Source of the DNA: Bacteroidota bacterium
GTDB lineage: Bacteria; Bacteroidota; Bacteroidia; Chitinophagales; BACL12
DNA: 64,000 bases
Direction: 5' to 3'
Assembly (NCBI GenBank): GCA_016715425.1
Contig: JADKAC010000005.1
Coordinates: 372,001 to 436,000 of the forward strand
Positions 35,165-44,496 of this stretch are shown in pieces (position 1 is the first letter of the stretch; each line of letters starts with the position of its first letter). The notes below the pieces were generated by a model that saw only the letters and a list, made by a program, of their open reading frames with translations, searched no databases and was not told the origin of the DNA. The translations under genes were made by a program, and so were the position numbers.

Positions 35165-36553
35165 TTACAGATGAATTACCTCTCCATACGCAGCGGCAGT
35201 TGCTTCCATCACTGCTTCACTCATTGTTGGATGCGGATGAATTGCTTTTAATATTTCATGTCCTGTAGTTTCTAATTTACGGGCAACAACTACTTCAGCA
35301 ATTATTTCAGTAACATTTGCACCAATCATATGTGCCCCTAAAAACTCACCGTACTTTGCATCAAATATTACTTTAATAAAACCTTCGGGTGCGCCGGCAG
35401 CTTTTGCTTTTCCGCTTGCACTAAATGGAAATTTTCCCACTTTAATTTCATGACCAGCTTCTTTTGCTTTTGCTTCAGTAAATCCTACACTTGCAATTTC
35501 CGGTGAACAATAAGTGCAACCCGGAATATTATTATAATCAATTGCTTCCGGTTTTTTTCCTGCTATTGCTTCCACACAAGTAATACCTTCGGCACTTGCC
35601 ACATGCGCTAATGCAGGGCCGGGAGTTACATCACCAATTGCATAATATCCTTCCACATTTGTGCGATACATTGCATCAACCGTAATTTTTCCTTTTTCAG
35701 TTTTAATTCCTGTTTCTTCCAATCCTATATTTTCAATATTTGCTACCACACCTGTTGCAGATAACACAATATCACATTCAATTATTTCTTCACCCAATTT
35801 TGTTTTCACTTTCACTTTACAACCCTTACCTGAAGTATCTACGGATTCCACACTGGAAGAAGTCATTACTGTCATTCCTTGTTTTTTAAAATTGCGCAAC
35901 AGTTCTTTTGAAACTTCCTCATCTTCCACAGGAACCAAGCGATCCATAAATTCTACTATCGTAACTTTTGTACCGATAGAATCATAGAAATATGCCAACT
36001 CAACTCCGATTACACCGTCTCCAACTATTACAATTGTTTTTGGTTGTTCCGGCAATACCATTGCTTCACGATAACCAATTATTTTTTTACCATCTTGTTT
36101 CATTGTAGGTAATTCTTTTGATCGTGCACCTGTGGCAATGATGATATGTTTTGCTGATACAGATTGTTTGCTATTATCAGCTTTGGTTACTTCAATTTGA
36201 TTTCCCTTTTTCACTTTAGCCATTCCTTCAATCACATCAATTTTATTTTTCTTCATCAGAAAACTTACACCTTTGTTCATGCCACTTGCCACTTCACGGC
36301 TACGGGAAATAATGCCTTTAAAATCTGGTTTTGCATCACTGATTTGAATACCATAATCAGCAGCATGTTGCATGTATTGAAAAACCTGCGCACTTTTTAA
36401 AAGCGCTTTCGTTGGGATACAACCCCAGTTTAAACATACTCCACCTAATTCTGCTTTTTCTACAATTGCCGTTTTTAAACCCAACTGTGTAGCACGGATA
36501 GCAGTAACATATCCGCCCGGTCCGCTGCCAATAACTATTACATCATAATTCAT
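35165..36553 (-). CDS. lpd: Dihydrolipoyl dehydrogenase
   Basis: 462 aa, normal length. It is the FAD- and NAD-dependent E3 subunit that reoxidises lipoamide in 2-oxoacid dehydrogenase and glycine-cleavage complexes. FAD-binding GSGPGGY (9-15), the redox disulfide C40-LNWG-C45, the NAD-binding GDGVIGVELA region and the C-terminal catalytic HPHPTMSE are all present. No E1 or E2 gene is nearby. A minus-strand promoter element lies at 36577-36584 and a strong terminator follows. Confidence 0.97.
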   Translation of the reverse strand: MNYDVIVIGSGPGGYVTAIRATQLGLKTAIVEKAELGGVCLNWGCIPTKALLKSAQVFQYMQHAADYGIQISDAKPDFKGIISRSREVASGMNKGVSFLMKKNKIDVIEGMAKVKKGNQIEVTKADNSKQSVSAKHIIIATGARSKELPTMKQDGKKIIGYREAMVLPEQPKTIVIVGDGVIGVELAYFYDSIGTKVTIVEFMDRLVPVEDEEVSKELLRNFKKQGMTVMTSSSVESVDTSGKGCKVKVKTKLGEEIIECDIVLSATGVVANIENIGLEETGIKTEKGKITVDAMYRTNVEGYYAIGDVTPGPALAHVASAEGITCVEAIAGKKPEAIDYNNIPGCTYCSPEIASVGFTEAKAKEAGHEIKVGKFPFSASGKAKAAGAPEGFIKVIFDAKYGEFLGAHMIGANVTEIIAEVVVARKLETTGHEILKAIHPHPTMSEAVMEATAAAYGEVIHL

Positions 36554-36858
36554 AATCTATATAATATTTTGAGTTGCAAAGATAACCAATGATGTATAAA
36601 ATGTTGTGATAGAATTTAATGAGTATTATCAGATTAGTTGATTAGCAGATGTGATGATTAGCCGATGAGTGCAAATGAGATGATTAGCCAAATAGCAAAT
36701 GGAAAAAAATGCTTAGCACTCTTTACAGTTAAATTAATTCAAGGCTATCTCCTAAAATTATCCAATGACTATAATTTAATTAATAAGTATTTCTACACAC
36801 ATCAAAATTTTACTACTCACTTACAATTACTCAATTTCTTTTTCCTTAGATTTGATAA
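36554..36858. other. Divergent intergenic region with degenerate GATTAGC repeats
   Basis: 305 nt. The lpd promoter element is at its left end. 36631-36703 is a low-complexity run of GATTAG/GATGAG/CAAATG units, with a partial relative at 38533-38584. A TAGATTTG element at 36848-36855 immediately precedes the next gene. The 67-codon plus-strand frame here is made from the repeat and is not considered a gene. Confidence 0.55.
36577..36584 (-). promoter_or_regulatory. -7 promoter element for lpd
   Basis: Minus-strand TATCTTTG matches TAnnTTTG and lies 24 nt before the lpd ATG. Confidence 0.45.
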
Positions 36859-38499
36859 ATGCAATTAGTAGTAAAATTCACAGCATTAATATTTTTATAC
36901 TTCGCTACGCAGTTTGCAAATGCACAGCAATCCACTTATCAAATACTGGATGTAAATAATTTTCATTTGGGTTTATTTCAACAAGGCAGATTGGCACTAA
37001 GCGGCAACAATAACATTTATGCAGAAGCTCCGGCAGGTGGAGGAGTGGGGCCATTATCAGCCGGAATGTTATGGCTAACCGGACGAAATCAATATGGAGA
37101 ATTATTGGGATATATGAGTACGTATTATAATTACGGAGCACCTGGAGTTGGCCCGACTGCCGACAGTATTTTTACTGTGGATCAGTTAAACATTTATTAC
37201 GATAAGTATTATGGTGTTTGGAAGATTACTGCTGATGAAATTGAATATCATCGTCAGCATTGGTTTGAGAATAAATACGTAATGCCTCAATCAATTTCCG
37301 AATGGCCTGCTAATGGTGATGCGGATTTAAAAACTGCGGAACAACTTGCACCCTTTGCAGATAGCAATGGAAATAAATTATATGAACCGCAACTCGGAGA
37401 GTATCCTGTTATAAGAGGCGATAAATGTTTGTTTACAATGTTAAACGATTACAATCTTTTGCCCGGTGATATTCCTGGTGTAACTTCTAAATCCGAAACA
37501 GAAATACATGTTATGTTGTATGCTTATAATGAAGCACCGAATTCACTTATAGGAAATACAATTTTCTTGAATTATAAAATTATAAACCGTTCTGATTATA
37601 ATGATTTGACGGAATTATATATCGGACAGTTTATAGATTTTGACCTTGGTTATTATAGTGATGATTATAATGGATGCGATAGTGCACTGAATTTATTTTA
37701 TGTGTATAATGGAGATTTATTTGATGGCTTCGATACACTTAATTATGTAAATCAACTTCCGGCTTTTGGAGTTATTTCATTAAGCCATCCGCTGTTGTCA
37801 TTTATGCCTGCATTTCAGGATTTTACAACCATTTCAGAGCCCGAAAATATTGAACAGGCATTCGATTATTTGCAAGCGATATATAAAGACGGTACACATT
37901 TAACCTACGGAGGCAATGGATATGGAGGCGAAACAATTACGAATTTTTATATGAACAGCCGACCAGATGATCCACTTGGTTGGAACGATACAAATGAAGG
38001 TAATCCACCAACGGATAAGAGAGGTGTGGGAGGTTTAGGTCCTTTTCAATTAATGCGTGGTGATACACTTTGTATTGAAATGGCAATGATTTTTGCAAAT
38101 GATCTTAATTATATAGATAATACAACTTCAGTTAATCTCTTGTATTCATTTGCTGCGCAACTGCAAGCTATTTATGCATTTAATAATACGCAACCTTGTA
38201 TTAATTCTATAAATGATACAACAATAAAAAGTTTGTATGCGCCGGATATGAATTCATTTTTATTATTTCCAAATCCTGCAACAGAATATGTGAATGTATT
38301 TGCCGGATCAATGCATGATGAAACTCTGGAAGTAGAATTATTTAATATGGCCAGACAAAAAGTATTCGCCGGCAGTTATGAAATTGCAGAGCCGAATTCA
38401 ACTTTCACAATTCCATTATCCAATTTACAAAGCGGAATATATGAAGTTGTATTTTATTACGATGGTTATCCAAATACTGAACTGTTGATGGTGAAATGA
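36859..38499 (+). CDS. Secreted protein with T9SS sorting domain, unknown function
   Basis: 546 aa. Signal peptide about 1-22 (ends ANAQ-Q). The body is Tyr/Asp/Asn-rich with no recognised domain. It contains LWLTGRNQYGELLGYMSTY (about 70-90), a DSNGNKLYEPQLGEYPVIRGD segment that resembles the 'D-N-G-Y-P-G-D-P-I-G-D' pattern seen in other large Bacteroidota secreted proteins, and a late GPFQLMRGDTLCIEMAMIFA. The last 80 residues are a T9SS type-A domain (FLLFPNPATEYVNV). The start is supported by a TAGATTTG element just upstream. It stands alone. Confidence 0.83.
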   Translation: MQLVVKFTALIFLYFATQFANAQQSTYQILDVNNFHLGLFQQGRLALSGNNNIYAEAPAGGGVGPLSAGMLWLTGRNQYGELLGYMSTYYNYGAPGVGPTADSIFTVDQLNIYYDKYYGVWKITADEIEYHRQHWFENKYVMPQSISEWPANGDADLKTAEQLAPFADSNGNKLYEPQLGEYPVIRGDKCLFTMLNDYNLLPGDIPGVTSKSETEIHVMLYAYNEAPNSLIGNTIFLNYKIINRSDYNDLTELYIGQFIDFDLGYYSDDYNGCDSALNLFYVYNGDLFDGFDTLNYVNQLPAFGVISLSHPLLSFMPAFQDFTTISEPENIEQAFDYLQAIYKDGTHLTYGGNGYGGETITNFYMNSRPDDPLGWNDTNEGNPPTDKRGVGGLGPFQLMRGDTLCIEMAMIFANDLNYIDNTTSVNLLYSFAAQLQAIYAFNNTQPCINSINDTTIKSLYAPDMNSFLLFPNPATEYVNVFAGSMHDETLEVELFNMARQKVFAGSYEIAEPNSTFTIPLSNLQSGIYEVVFYYDGYPNTELLMVK

Positions 38500-38532
38500 A
38501 AGGAGAATGTGCAAATGTGAAAATTTGAAAAT

Positions 38533-38584
38533 GTGCAGATGAGATGATTCGCCGATTAGATGATTAGCAGATTAGCAAATGGAA
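38533..38584. repeat. GATTAGC-type degenerate repeat, second locus
   Basis: A run of GCAGATGAGATGATT and GATTAGCAGATTAGCAAATGG units related to 36631-36703, followed by CTTTGCG repeats (about 38598-38632). Both are typical Bacteroidota intergenic repeats. Confidence 0.55.
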
Positions 38585-38733
38585 AATATACTTTGTGGTC
38601 TTTGCGTATTTTTCTTTGCGTTCTTTGCGGTTAATTTTTTCTCCAAGGGTGGCGGTCAATCATTTTTCAATGTTTAATTTCAAATTCATTTTCCTTTCAC
38701 CAGAATAAACTTAACTTACTTTCCGATTCCACT

Positions 38734-39489
38734 ATGCAAAAAGCAAAATATTATATCACCACATTTTTACTTGCAATTGCTTTTACTATTAATGCACAAG
38801 TACCCACCGGACCGGAGATAGCATGGCAGAGGTGTTATGGAACAAGTGGTTACGACTTTTTTACAGATGCGATTACTACAAGTGATGGAGGCTTTGCTGC
38901 TTATGTCGTTTATGGAGCAGCAGATGGTGATTATCTGGATACATTACAAGCGTATGGAAGATTAATGAAGTTTGATTCCGCCATGAATATAGTCTGGCAA
39001 AAAAGTGTAGCAAATCTTGCTTTTGAACAAATTCTCGAAGTAAGTGATGGTTATGTATTATGCGGAGCTACATTAGCAGATACAGGCATTGCATCGGGTA
39101 ATCATGGACATGCTGATATACTACTTGTGAAAACAGATTTAAATGGAAATTTTCTTTGGAGCAAATGTTATGGGAGCAGTGGAGTAGAGACTTTTACTTC
39201 CTTTCTTGAATTAACCAATGGTGATTATCTAATTACAGGTGCCAGCTATTCTTCCGGAGGTGATATTCCATATAATCATGGAAGTGGGTTTACCACTGAT
39301 GCTATTATTATAAAAACAAATAATTCGGGTGATATATACTGGGTTAAAGTAATAGGAGGAAGTGATTATGAATTTCCAATTGGTAATTCTTTAATATTAA
39401 ATGATAGCGTTACTCAAATACAAATTTATGGTGCCTCTTATGACTTTGATTTTATGGATTGCGAAACGGAGGATTTGAAAAAAGAATGA
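38734..39489 (+). CDS. T9SS-type secreted repeat protein, N-terminal part (frameshifted)
   Basis: 251 aa. Signal peptide about 1-21 (ends INAQ-V). The body has repeated WQRCYG/WSKCYG/WVKVIGGS segments followed by D-G-G/D-Y-x-I-TG, the repeat seen in many Bacteroidota secreted proteins that probably fold as a beta-propeller. The frame stops at TGA (39487-39489) shortly after a run of six A (39479-39484). The same type of repeat continues in the -1 frame. Adding one A fuses the two halves in register. Confidence 0.82.
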   Translation: MQKAKYYITTFLLAIAFTINAQVPTGPEIAWQRCYGTSGYDFFTDAITTSDGGFAAYVVYGAADGDYLDTLQAYGRLMKFDSAMNIVWQKSVANLAFEQILEVSDGYVLCGATLADTGIASGNHGHADILLVKTDLNGNFLWSKCYGSSGVETFTSFLELTNGDYLITGASYSSGGDIPYNHGSGFTTDAIIIKTNNSGDIYWVKVIGGSDYEFPIGNSLILNDSVTQIQIYGASYDFDFMDCETEDLKKE

Positions 39490-40376
39490 TAATTAATATT
39501 GATACTTCAGGGAATATACTTAAGCAAAATTGTATATCTGCAGAAGATGATTTGTTAGATTTTGGTGGAACTGTAATACATTATAAAAATAAAACTTTGG
39601 TGGGAAGTGTAGGAAATGCAAGTTCTGAATTGTACCCAGCACCATCAGGACATTTACTAAGAGAAGGGGTGATTGCTTTATTAGATACCAATCTAATTTT
39701 AAATTCTATGTACCAATATGGTGGCAGTAAAAATGATATTGCTTATAAAATTATTAATGATTCAGAAGATAATTTTTACTTGTTTGGAGTCAGTAATTCT
39801 AATGATTATGATCTACCTGAAAATTACAATGCAGGCGAAGAAGATGATTATTGGTTGTTTGCTATTGATTCTAACTTTAATTTGCTATGGAGTAAAAATT
39901 TTGGAGGATCAAACCCTAATGGAGAATATACTTATAAGGTAACACCATCACCTGGAATAATTCTTTATGCAAATAACTTTTTGTATTTCTTCGGTCAATG
40001 CCAAGTACCTGATGTTTTACCCGATTACGATATCGCTTGCGGACATATAAATCCTGATCTTGATGATGACACAGATGCTTGGTTAGTAGCATTTGATCTT
40101 TCAACTGTTAGAATTGATACCCCTATTATAAAAAATAATTTTTCTGTTTATCCCAACCCGGCAGAAAATACAATTTATGTTTTAAGTAATATGCTTGATT
40201 TCAACGCATTTACATTCGCAATATATAATACGCTTGGTCAAATACTTTTAGAAACTTCACTCATAAATAATGAAGAAAACATAATTAATATTCAAACACT
40301 ACCATCCGGTTTATATGTGGCTGCTTTTTTAAAAGATGGAGTAATAATTCAAAGTGAAAAAATTATCTTACAATAA
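39459..40376 (+). CDS. T9SS-type secreted repeat protein, C-terminal part (frameshifted)
   Basis: The open frame nominally starts at a TTG at 39459, but the true coding sequence probably enters it near 39485 (RMIINIDTSGN). It contains two more propeller-like repeats (YGGSKNDIAYKII, WSKNFGGSNPNG) and a C-terminal T9SS type-A domain (FSVYPNPAENTIYVL to SEKIILQ). Without the upstream piece it has no export signal, so it makes sense only as the second half of the gene that starts at 38734. The complete protein would be about 545 aa. Function unknown. Confidence 0.8.
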   Translation: MRNGGFEKRMIINIDTSGNILKQNCISAEDDLLDFGGTVIHYKNKTLVGSVGNASSELYPAPSGHLLREGVIALLDTNLILNSMYQYGGSKNDIAYKIINDSEDNFYLFGVSNSNDYDLPENYNAGEEDDYWLFAIDSNFNLLWSKNFGGSNPNGEYTYKVTPSPGIILYANNFLYFFGQCQVPDVLPDYDIACGHINPDLDDDTDAWLVAFDLSTVRIDTPIIKNNFSVYPNPAENTIYVLSNMLDFNAFTFAIYNTLGQILLETSLINNEENIINIQTLPSGLYVAAFLKDGVIIQSEKIILQ

Positions 40377-40538
40377 AATTTTGCATTAATTTTTTTTCGG
40401 TATGAATGTTAGAATAGGGGACTGCAAATATTTTTAAGATGAATATTCTTTTTGTTCATTATTTCTGTGTGTTCATGATTCATGAACATTTATTGATACT
40501 GAAGAAAAAGATACTAATACCAATTTCAAATAAATTTT

Positions 40539-42023
40539 TTAATCATTAACATTATTTCTAATTGCATTAGCTACCGCACTCTTCCATGCACTATAATATT
40601 GTTCTGTTTGCATTATATTCATCTGAGGTGAAAAAGTATATTGTTGCTTAGAAAAATTTTGCCATGAGGATGGCGAATAAGAGTTTGTGCTGATACTTGC
40701 AAGCATAGCCGCACCCAAAGCAGTACTTTCAGAATATTGATTGCGTATTACTGGTGTTTGTAAAATATCACTTTGAAATTGCATCAACCAATTATTTACT
40801 GATGCACCACCATCCACTTTTAATTCTTGTAATGTAATTCCAGCATCTTGTTGCATTGCATCAAATACATCCCGCACCTGGTAAGCAATACTTTCTAATG
40901 CAGCCCGTACCAAATGTGCTTTGCCGGTGCCTCTTGTTAATCCTGTAATAGTACCTCGTACATCTTGATTCCAATGTGGCGCACCTAATCCGGTGAAAGC
41001 AGGAATAAAATATACGCCACCATTATCTTGTAATTGCGCAGCTATGTTTTCTGTTTCTTCTGCGGTATTAATTATCTGCAACGAATCCCGCAACCATTGA
41101 ATAACTGCACCTGCAATAAACACACTGCCTTCTAATGCATAAGTTGTTTTATTATTAATTCTCCATGCAATTGTTGTAAGCATGTTATGTTTTGAATGCA
41201 CTGCCGTTTCACCTGTATTCATCAACATAAAACATCCGGTGCCATACGTGTTTTTACTGCTGCCAATTTCAAAACATTGCTGACCAAATAATGCCGCTTG
41301 CTGATCGCCCGCTACACCTGTTATCGGAATTTTACTGTTATAAATTATTGCATCACCAAATGTATCCGACGAATTTTTTATTTGTGGTAACATCGCAATT
41401 GGTATATTGAATATTTGCAACAACTCTTCATCCCATTCGCAGGTATGAATATTCATCAACATAGTTCTGCTTGCATTGCTTGCATCTGTTGCATGCACTT
41501 TCCCTTCGGTAAATTTCCAGATTAACCAAGTGTCAATTGTGCCGCATAACAATTCATTATTAATTGCACTTTGTTTTGCTCCGGAAACATTGTTGAGTAT
41601 CCAATTTATTTTTGATGCACTGAAATATGCATCTATTTTCAACCCGGTTTTTTCTGTAATAATATTTTCTTTACCATTTTTTTTTAATGCTTCGCAATAA
41701 TCACTTGTGCGTCTGTCTTGCCAAACAATTGCATTATATATTGGAAGGCCTGTTTGTTTATTCCACACCACAATTGTTTCCCTTTGATTTGCAATTCCGA
41801 TACAAGCAATTTCAGAAATCGGTATTTTATAATTTTCAATTGCATCCCAAATAGTATTGTATTGCGAATTATAAATTTCCATTGCATCATGTTCCACCCA
41901 ACCGGGTTTTGGAAATAGTTGTGTGAATTCCTGTTGTGCTTTTGCTACTTCCTGAAATATTTCATTGTAAATAATAGTACGGGAGGAAGTGGTTCCCGAA
42001 TCTATTGCTAAAATGTAAGGCAT
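40539..42023 (-). CDS. glpK: Glycerol kinase
   Basis: 494 aa, normal length. It phosphorylates glycerol to sn-glycerol 3-phosphate. FGGY-kinase signatures are present: N-terminal AIDSGTTSSRTIIYN, VVWQDRRTSDYC-like substrate loop, GVAGDQQAALFGQ and KVDGGASVNNWLMQFQSDIL. No glpF or glpD is adjacent. It lies 7 nt after an exo/endonuclease-phosphatase family gene on the same strand, so the two are probably co-transcribed. The divergent gene on the other side of that pair is a monoacylglycerol-lipase-like hydrolase, which would release glycerol. Confidence 0.97.
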   Translation of the reverse strand: MPYILAIDSGTTSSRTIIYNEIFQEVAKAQQEFTQLFPKPGWVEHDAMEIYNSQYNTIWDAIENYKIPISEIACIGIANQRETIVVWNKQTGLPIYNAIVWQDRRTSDYCEALKKNGKENIITEKTGLKIDAYFSASKINWILNNVSGAKQSAINNELLCGTIDTWLIWKFTEGKVHATDASNASRTMLMNIHTCEWDEELLQIFNIPIAMLPQIKNSSDTFGDAIIYNSKIPITGVAGDQQAALFGQQCFEIGSSKNTYGTGCFMLMNTGETAVHSKHNMLTTIAWRINNKTTYALEGSVFIAGAVIQWLRDSLQIINTAEETENIAAQLQDNGGVYFIPAFTGLGAPHWNQDVRGTITGLTRGTGKAHLVRAALESIAYQVRDVFDAMQQDAGITLQELKVDGGASVNNWLMQFQSDILQTPVIRNQYSESTALGAAMLASISTNSYSPSSWQNFSKQQYTFSPQMNIMQTEQYYSAWKSAVANAIRNNVND

Positions 42024-42030
42024 ATTGCAA

Positions 42031-43101
42031 TCATTTTAATTTCACTTGTAACACAACAGGTTGATGATCGGAGAAATCAAATCCTTGATCAATTGTTTTT
42101 ACGCTGAGCATTTCTATGTTTGGCGATAATAAATAACCATCAATAATAATTTTAAAAGTTTGTGCATCCAATGGTGTTTCTAAATGTCTGTTTGTTGGTG
42201 TAGTGGGATCATATGCCCAAGTCCAACCCTCCGGCATAAAATCATTTTCAATAGCAGGAGGAATAAATTCACCTTCCGCCATTTTACCAAAAGTTTGCGG
42301 ATCGAAACCGGGAGGACATTGATTAAAATCACCACCAACAATTACATAATTTCCTTTATTATATTCTTCAATAATAATGTCTTTCAGAAAATCCATTTCC
42401 TGTTTTTTTACAACACCACTTTCATCATAAGCAGAGTTATGTGTGTTGATTACAACCAATTCTTTTCCTCCACGCAATGCATATCTGTTTAACAACATAC
42501 AGCGATCAAGAAAAAAGATTCTGGTAGGCCATGGAAATTTTCCGGGATACTGAAATCGTATTGATTCAATAGGAAGATAATCACTAAAAGTAGCAACACC
42601 GCTTAATACTTTTCCCAATGGATTTGTAAAAGGCAAAGGAACATGATTCACATTATAATTCATTGCGAAAGATGCCGTAACATGATTTAAAGAATTAAAA
42701 ATAGAATCATATTGATTAATAAAATAACTTCTTTTAGAACTCTGATCAATTTCCTGAATAAGATAAAATTGAATAGAATCATTATTTAAAATAGTAGATA
42801 GAATTCCTGCAAAATCTTTATCCCAAATATCCCGAAGTGAGCGCACGGTTTTCCCACCATCATAAAAGAAATCATTTTCTTTTCCCAATCCACCATAACC
42901 GATATTCCAATTCAATAAATTAAAAATAGTATCCGTATTTCCGATTGCAGAGCCATGTCCGGAGATGTCAACAATTTCTTCTTCTCCCGGTGCCGGACGA
43001 TAATCTGTGATGGTGCCGTAAAGAATTAATCCACCAAAAAATATTATAGCTCCAATGAGTAATAAGAGCACTATTCGAACAAGTAGTTTCATAAGTTTCA
43101 T
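42031..43101 (-). CDS. Endonuclease/exonuclease/phosphatase family protein, membrane-anchored
   Basis: 356 aa. An N-terminal hydrophobic anchor or uncleaved signal (about 5-30) precedes an EEP-fold domain. Motifs: LLNWNIGYGGLG (about 62), LIQEID, VVINTHNSA, the NxD-type VIVGGDFNQCPPG (about 255) and the terminal SDHQPVVLQV. Members hydrolyse phosphodiester or phosphomonoester bonds of nucleic acids, phosphoinositides or sphingomyelin; the extracytoplasmic location favours a lipid or extracellular substrate. It sits directly upstream of glpK. Confidence 0.85.
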   Translation of the reverse strand: MKLMKLLVRIVLLLLIGAIIFFGGLILYGTITDYRPAPGEEEIVDISGHGSAIGNTDTIFNLLNWNIGYGGLGKENDFFYDGGKTVRSLRDIWDKDFAGILSTILNNDSIQFYLIQEIDQSSKRSYFINQYDSIFNSLNHVTASFAMNYNVNHVPLPFTNPLGKVLSGVATFSDYLPIESIRFQYPGKFPWPTRIFFLDRCMLLNRYALRGGKELVVINTHNSAYDESGVVKKQEMDFLKDIIIEEYNKGNYVIVGGDFNQCPPGFDPQTFGKMAEGEFIPPAIENDFMPEGWTWAYDPTTPTNRHLETPLDAQTFKIIIDGYLLSPNIEMLSVKTIDQGFDFSDHQPVVLQVKLK

Positions 43102-43160
43102 TTCTACTGCTTACATTTATTGTGAAATTAAGTTTTTCAAATTAAAACAAGATTAGTGAA

Positions 43161-44000
43161 ATGATTCAACACACATACGAATGGCCGCATTCAAAACAAT
43201 ATTCTATTTATGCAAAATTATCGGAACACAGCGATGATCCTTATGGCACAATTGGAATTATTCATGGTCAGTCGGATCATAGTGGTCGCTATAATCATGT
43301 TGCTGATTTTTTAAGTGCACATCATTATGCTGTGATGAATATTGATTTGCCCGGGCATGGAAAATCAGGAGGTAGGCGTGGACATATTGATACCTTTCAG
43401 GATTACATTGAAGCGGCGGATATGTTGGTAGAAGCATTACAAAATCGCCATCCCGGAAAGCCGGTGTATTTATATGGTCATAGCATGGGAGGAAATATAG
43501 TTTTAAATTATTTGTTGTCTGGTAAATATCAAATCAATGGTTGTATTGTAACATCGCCTTGGATACGACTTGCATTTGAACCACCGAAATGGAAAAGAAC
43601 AATTGGAAAAATATTGCGCAATGTTTTTCCAACGTTACAACAACCTACCGGATTAGCTGCTGAATTACTTACACATGATAACGCAGTAAATACAGCTTAT
43701 AAAAAAGACCCATTAGTACATGGTAAAATTTCGTCTTCTGCATTTTTTGAGATTATGGAACATGGTGAAAAAATTATAAACAATGCACAACAATTTTCGC
43801 AACCTATTTTTCTTGCACATGGTGATGCGGATAAAATAACAGATCATACTGCAAGCCAGGAGTTAGCAGCATTACGGCCGGATATAATTACCTATAACGA
43901 GTATGAAGGACTGTATCATGAATTACATAATGAACCAGAGAAACAGCAATTGTTTAATGATATTATACATTGGTTAAACCAACAGACGCAGCATGAATAA
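43161..44000 (+). CDS. Alpha/beta hydrolase, monoacylglycerol lipase-like
   Basis: 279 aa. Serine-hydrolase fold with HGQSDHSGRY (oxyanion region, about 34-43), NIDLPGHGKSGGRRGH (about 69-84) and the nucleophile elbow GHSMGG (about 107-112). The catalytic Asp is in AHGDADKITDH and the His in YHELHNEP near the C-terminus. The GHGxSxGxRGH loop is typical of serine aminopeptidase S33/monoglyceride lipases. Cytoplasmic: no signal peptide. It is followed by a membrane-protein gene overlapping by 8 nt. Confidence 0.9.
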   Translation: MIQHTYEWPHSKQYSIYAKLSEHSDDPYGTIGIIHGQSDHSGRYNHVADFLSAHHYAVMNIDLPGHGKSGGRRGHIDTFQDYIEAADMLVEALQNRHPGKPVYLYGHSMGGNIVLNYLLSGKYQINGCIVTSPWIRLAFEPPKWKRTIGKILRNVFPTLQQPTGLAAELLTHDNAVNTAYKKDPLVHGKISSSAFFEIMEHGEKIINNAQQFSQPIFLAHGDADKITDHTASQELAALRPDIITYNEYEGLYHELHNEPEKQQLFNDIIHWLNQQTQHE

Positions 44001-44445
44001 AAATTCTTTAGGAACAAAATTTTCGCAGATGCTCATCCTCTTCTATGCAATCATGTTAGGACATACCATGTTTGCTTTAGTGATTGTATTAATCTTGAAA
44101 GGGGAAATGGCAACATTGGATTCTTCTAATAATATGTTGTTATATGTTTCAGCTTTTATTTCAACTTCTGCTGTTGCTGCCGGCTACATATTGTATAAAT
44201 CCAGAATAAATCGTATTCAAGAAAATGATGCAACGGATAAAAAATTAGATATGTGGCGCACTGCATTTTTAATTAAAATGATGTTAATTGATGTTGCATG
44301 TTTTCTGAATTTAACTTTTCTTATGCTCACCAATAATCGTATATTTTTATATCTCTATATATTGATGGCTATTATAATGTTGATGAATAAACCATCGCAA
44401 TATAAAACAATAGAAGAATTGCAAATAGGAGATGAGCAGATATAA
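43993..44445 (+). CDS. Small integral membrane protein, unknown function
   Basis: 150 aa with four predicted membrane spans (about 13-35, 47-67, 92-112, 115-133). No family recognised. It overlaps the hydrolase gene by 8 nt, so it is probably translated with it, and a symmetrical terminator follows immediately. Confidence 0.8.
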   Translation: MNKNSLGTKFSQMLILFYAIMLGHTMFALVIVLILKGEMATLDSSNNMLLYVSAFISTSAVAAGYILYKSRINRIQENDATDKKLDMWRTAFLIKMMLIDVACFLNLTFLMLTNNRIFLYLYILMAIIMLMNKPSQYKTIEELQIGDEQI

Positions 44446-44446
44446 A

Positions 44447-44476
44447 AAAAGGGATTCAATCAATTGAATCCCTTTT
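44447..44476. terminator. Bidirectional terminator
   Basis: Perfect 13-bp stem (AAAAGGGATTCAA at 44447-44459 with TTGAATCCCTTTT at 44464-44476) and a 4-nt loop, with A/T tracts on both sides. It lies between the convergent genes ending at 44445 and 44497. Confidence 0.9.
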
Positions 44477-44496
44477 AATAAAATTTTTTTTTCTAC

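Noticed and set aside
36665..36868. 67-codon plus-strand ORF upstream of the T9SS gene
   Set aside because: Built from the degenerate GATTAGC repeat and overlapping the start of the real gene; composition is not protein-like.
39476..39489. Programmed -1 frameshifting at the A-run of the split T9SS gene
   Set aside because: In the zero frame the slip site reads G-AAA-AAA, not the efficient A-AAA-AAG arrangement, and no stimulatory hairpin was evident; an indel is simpler.
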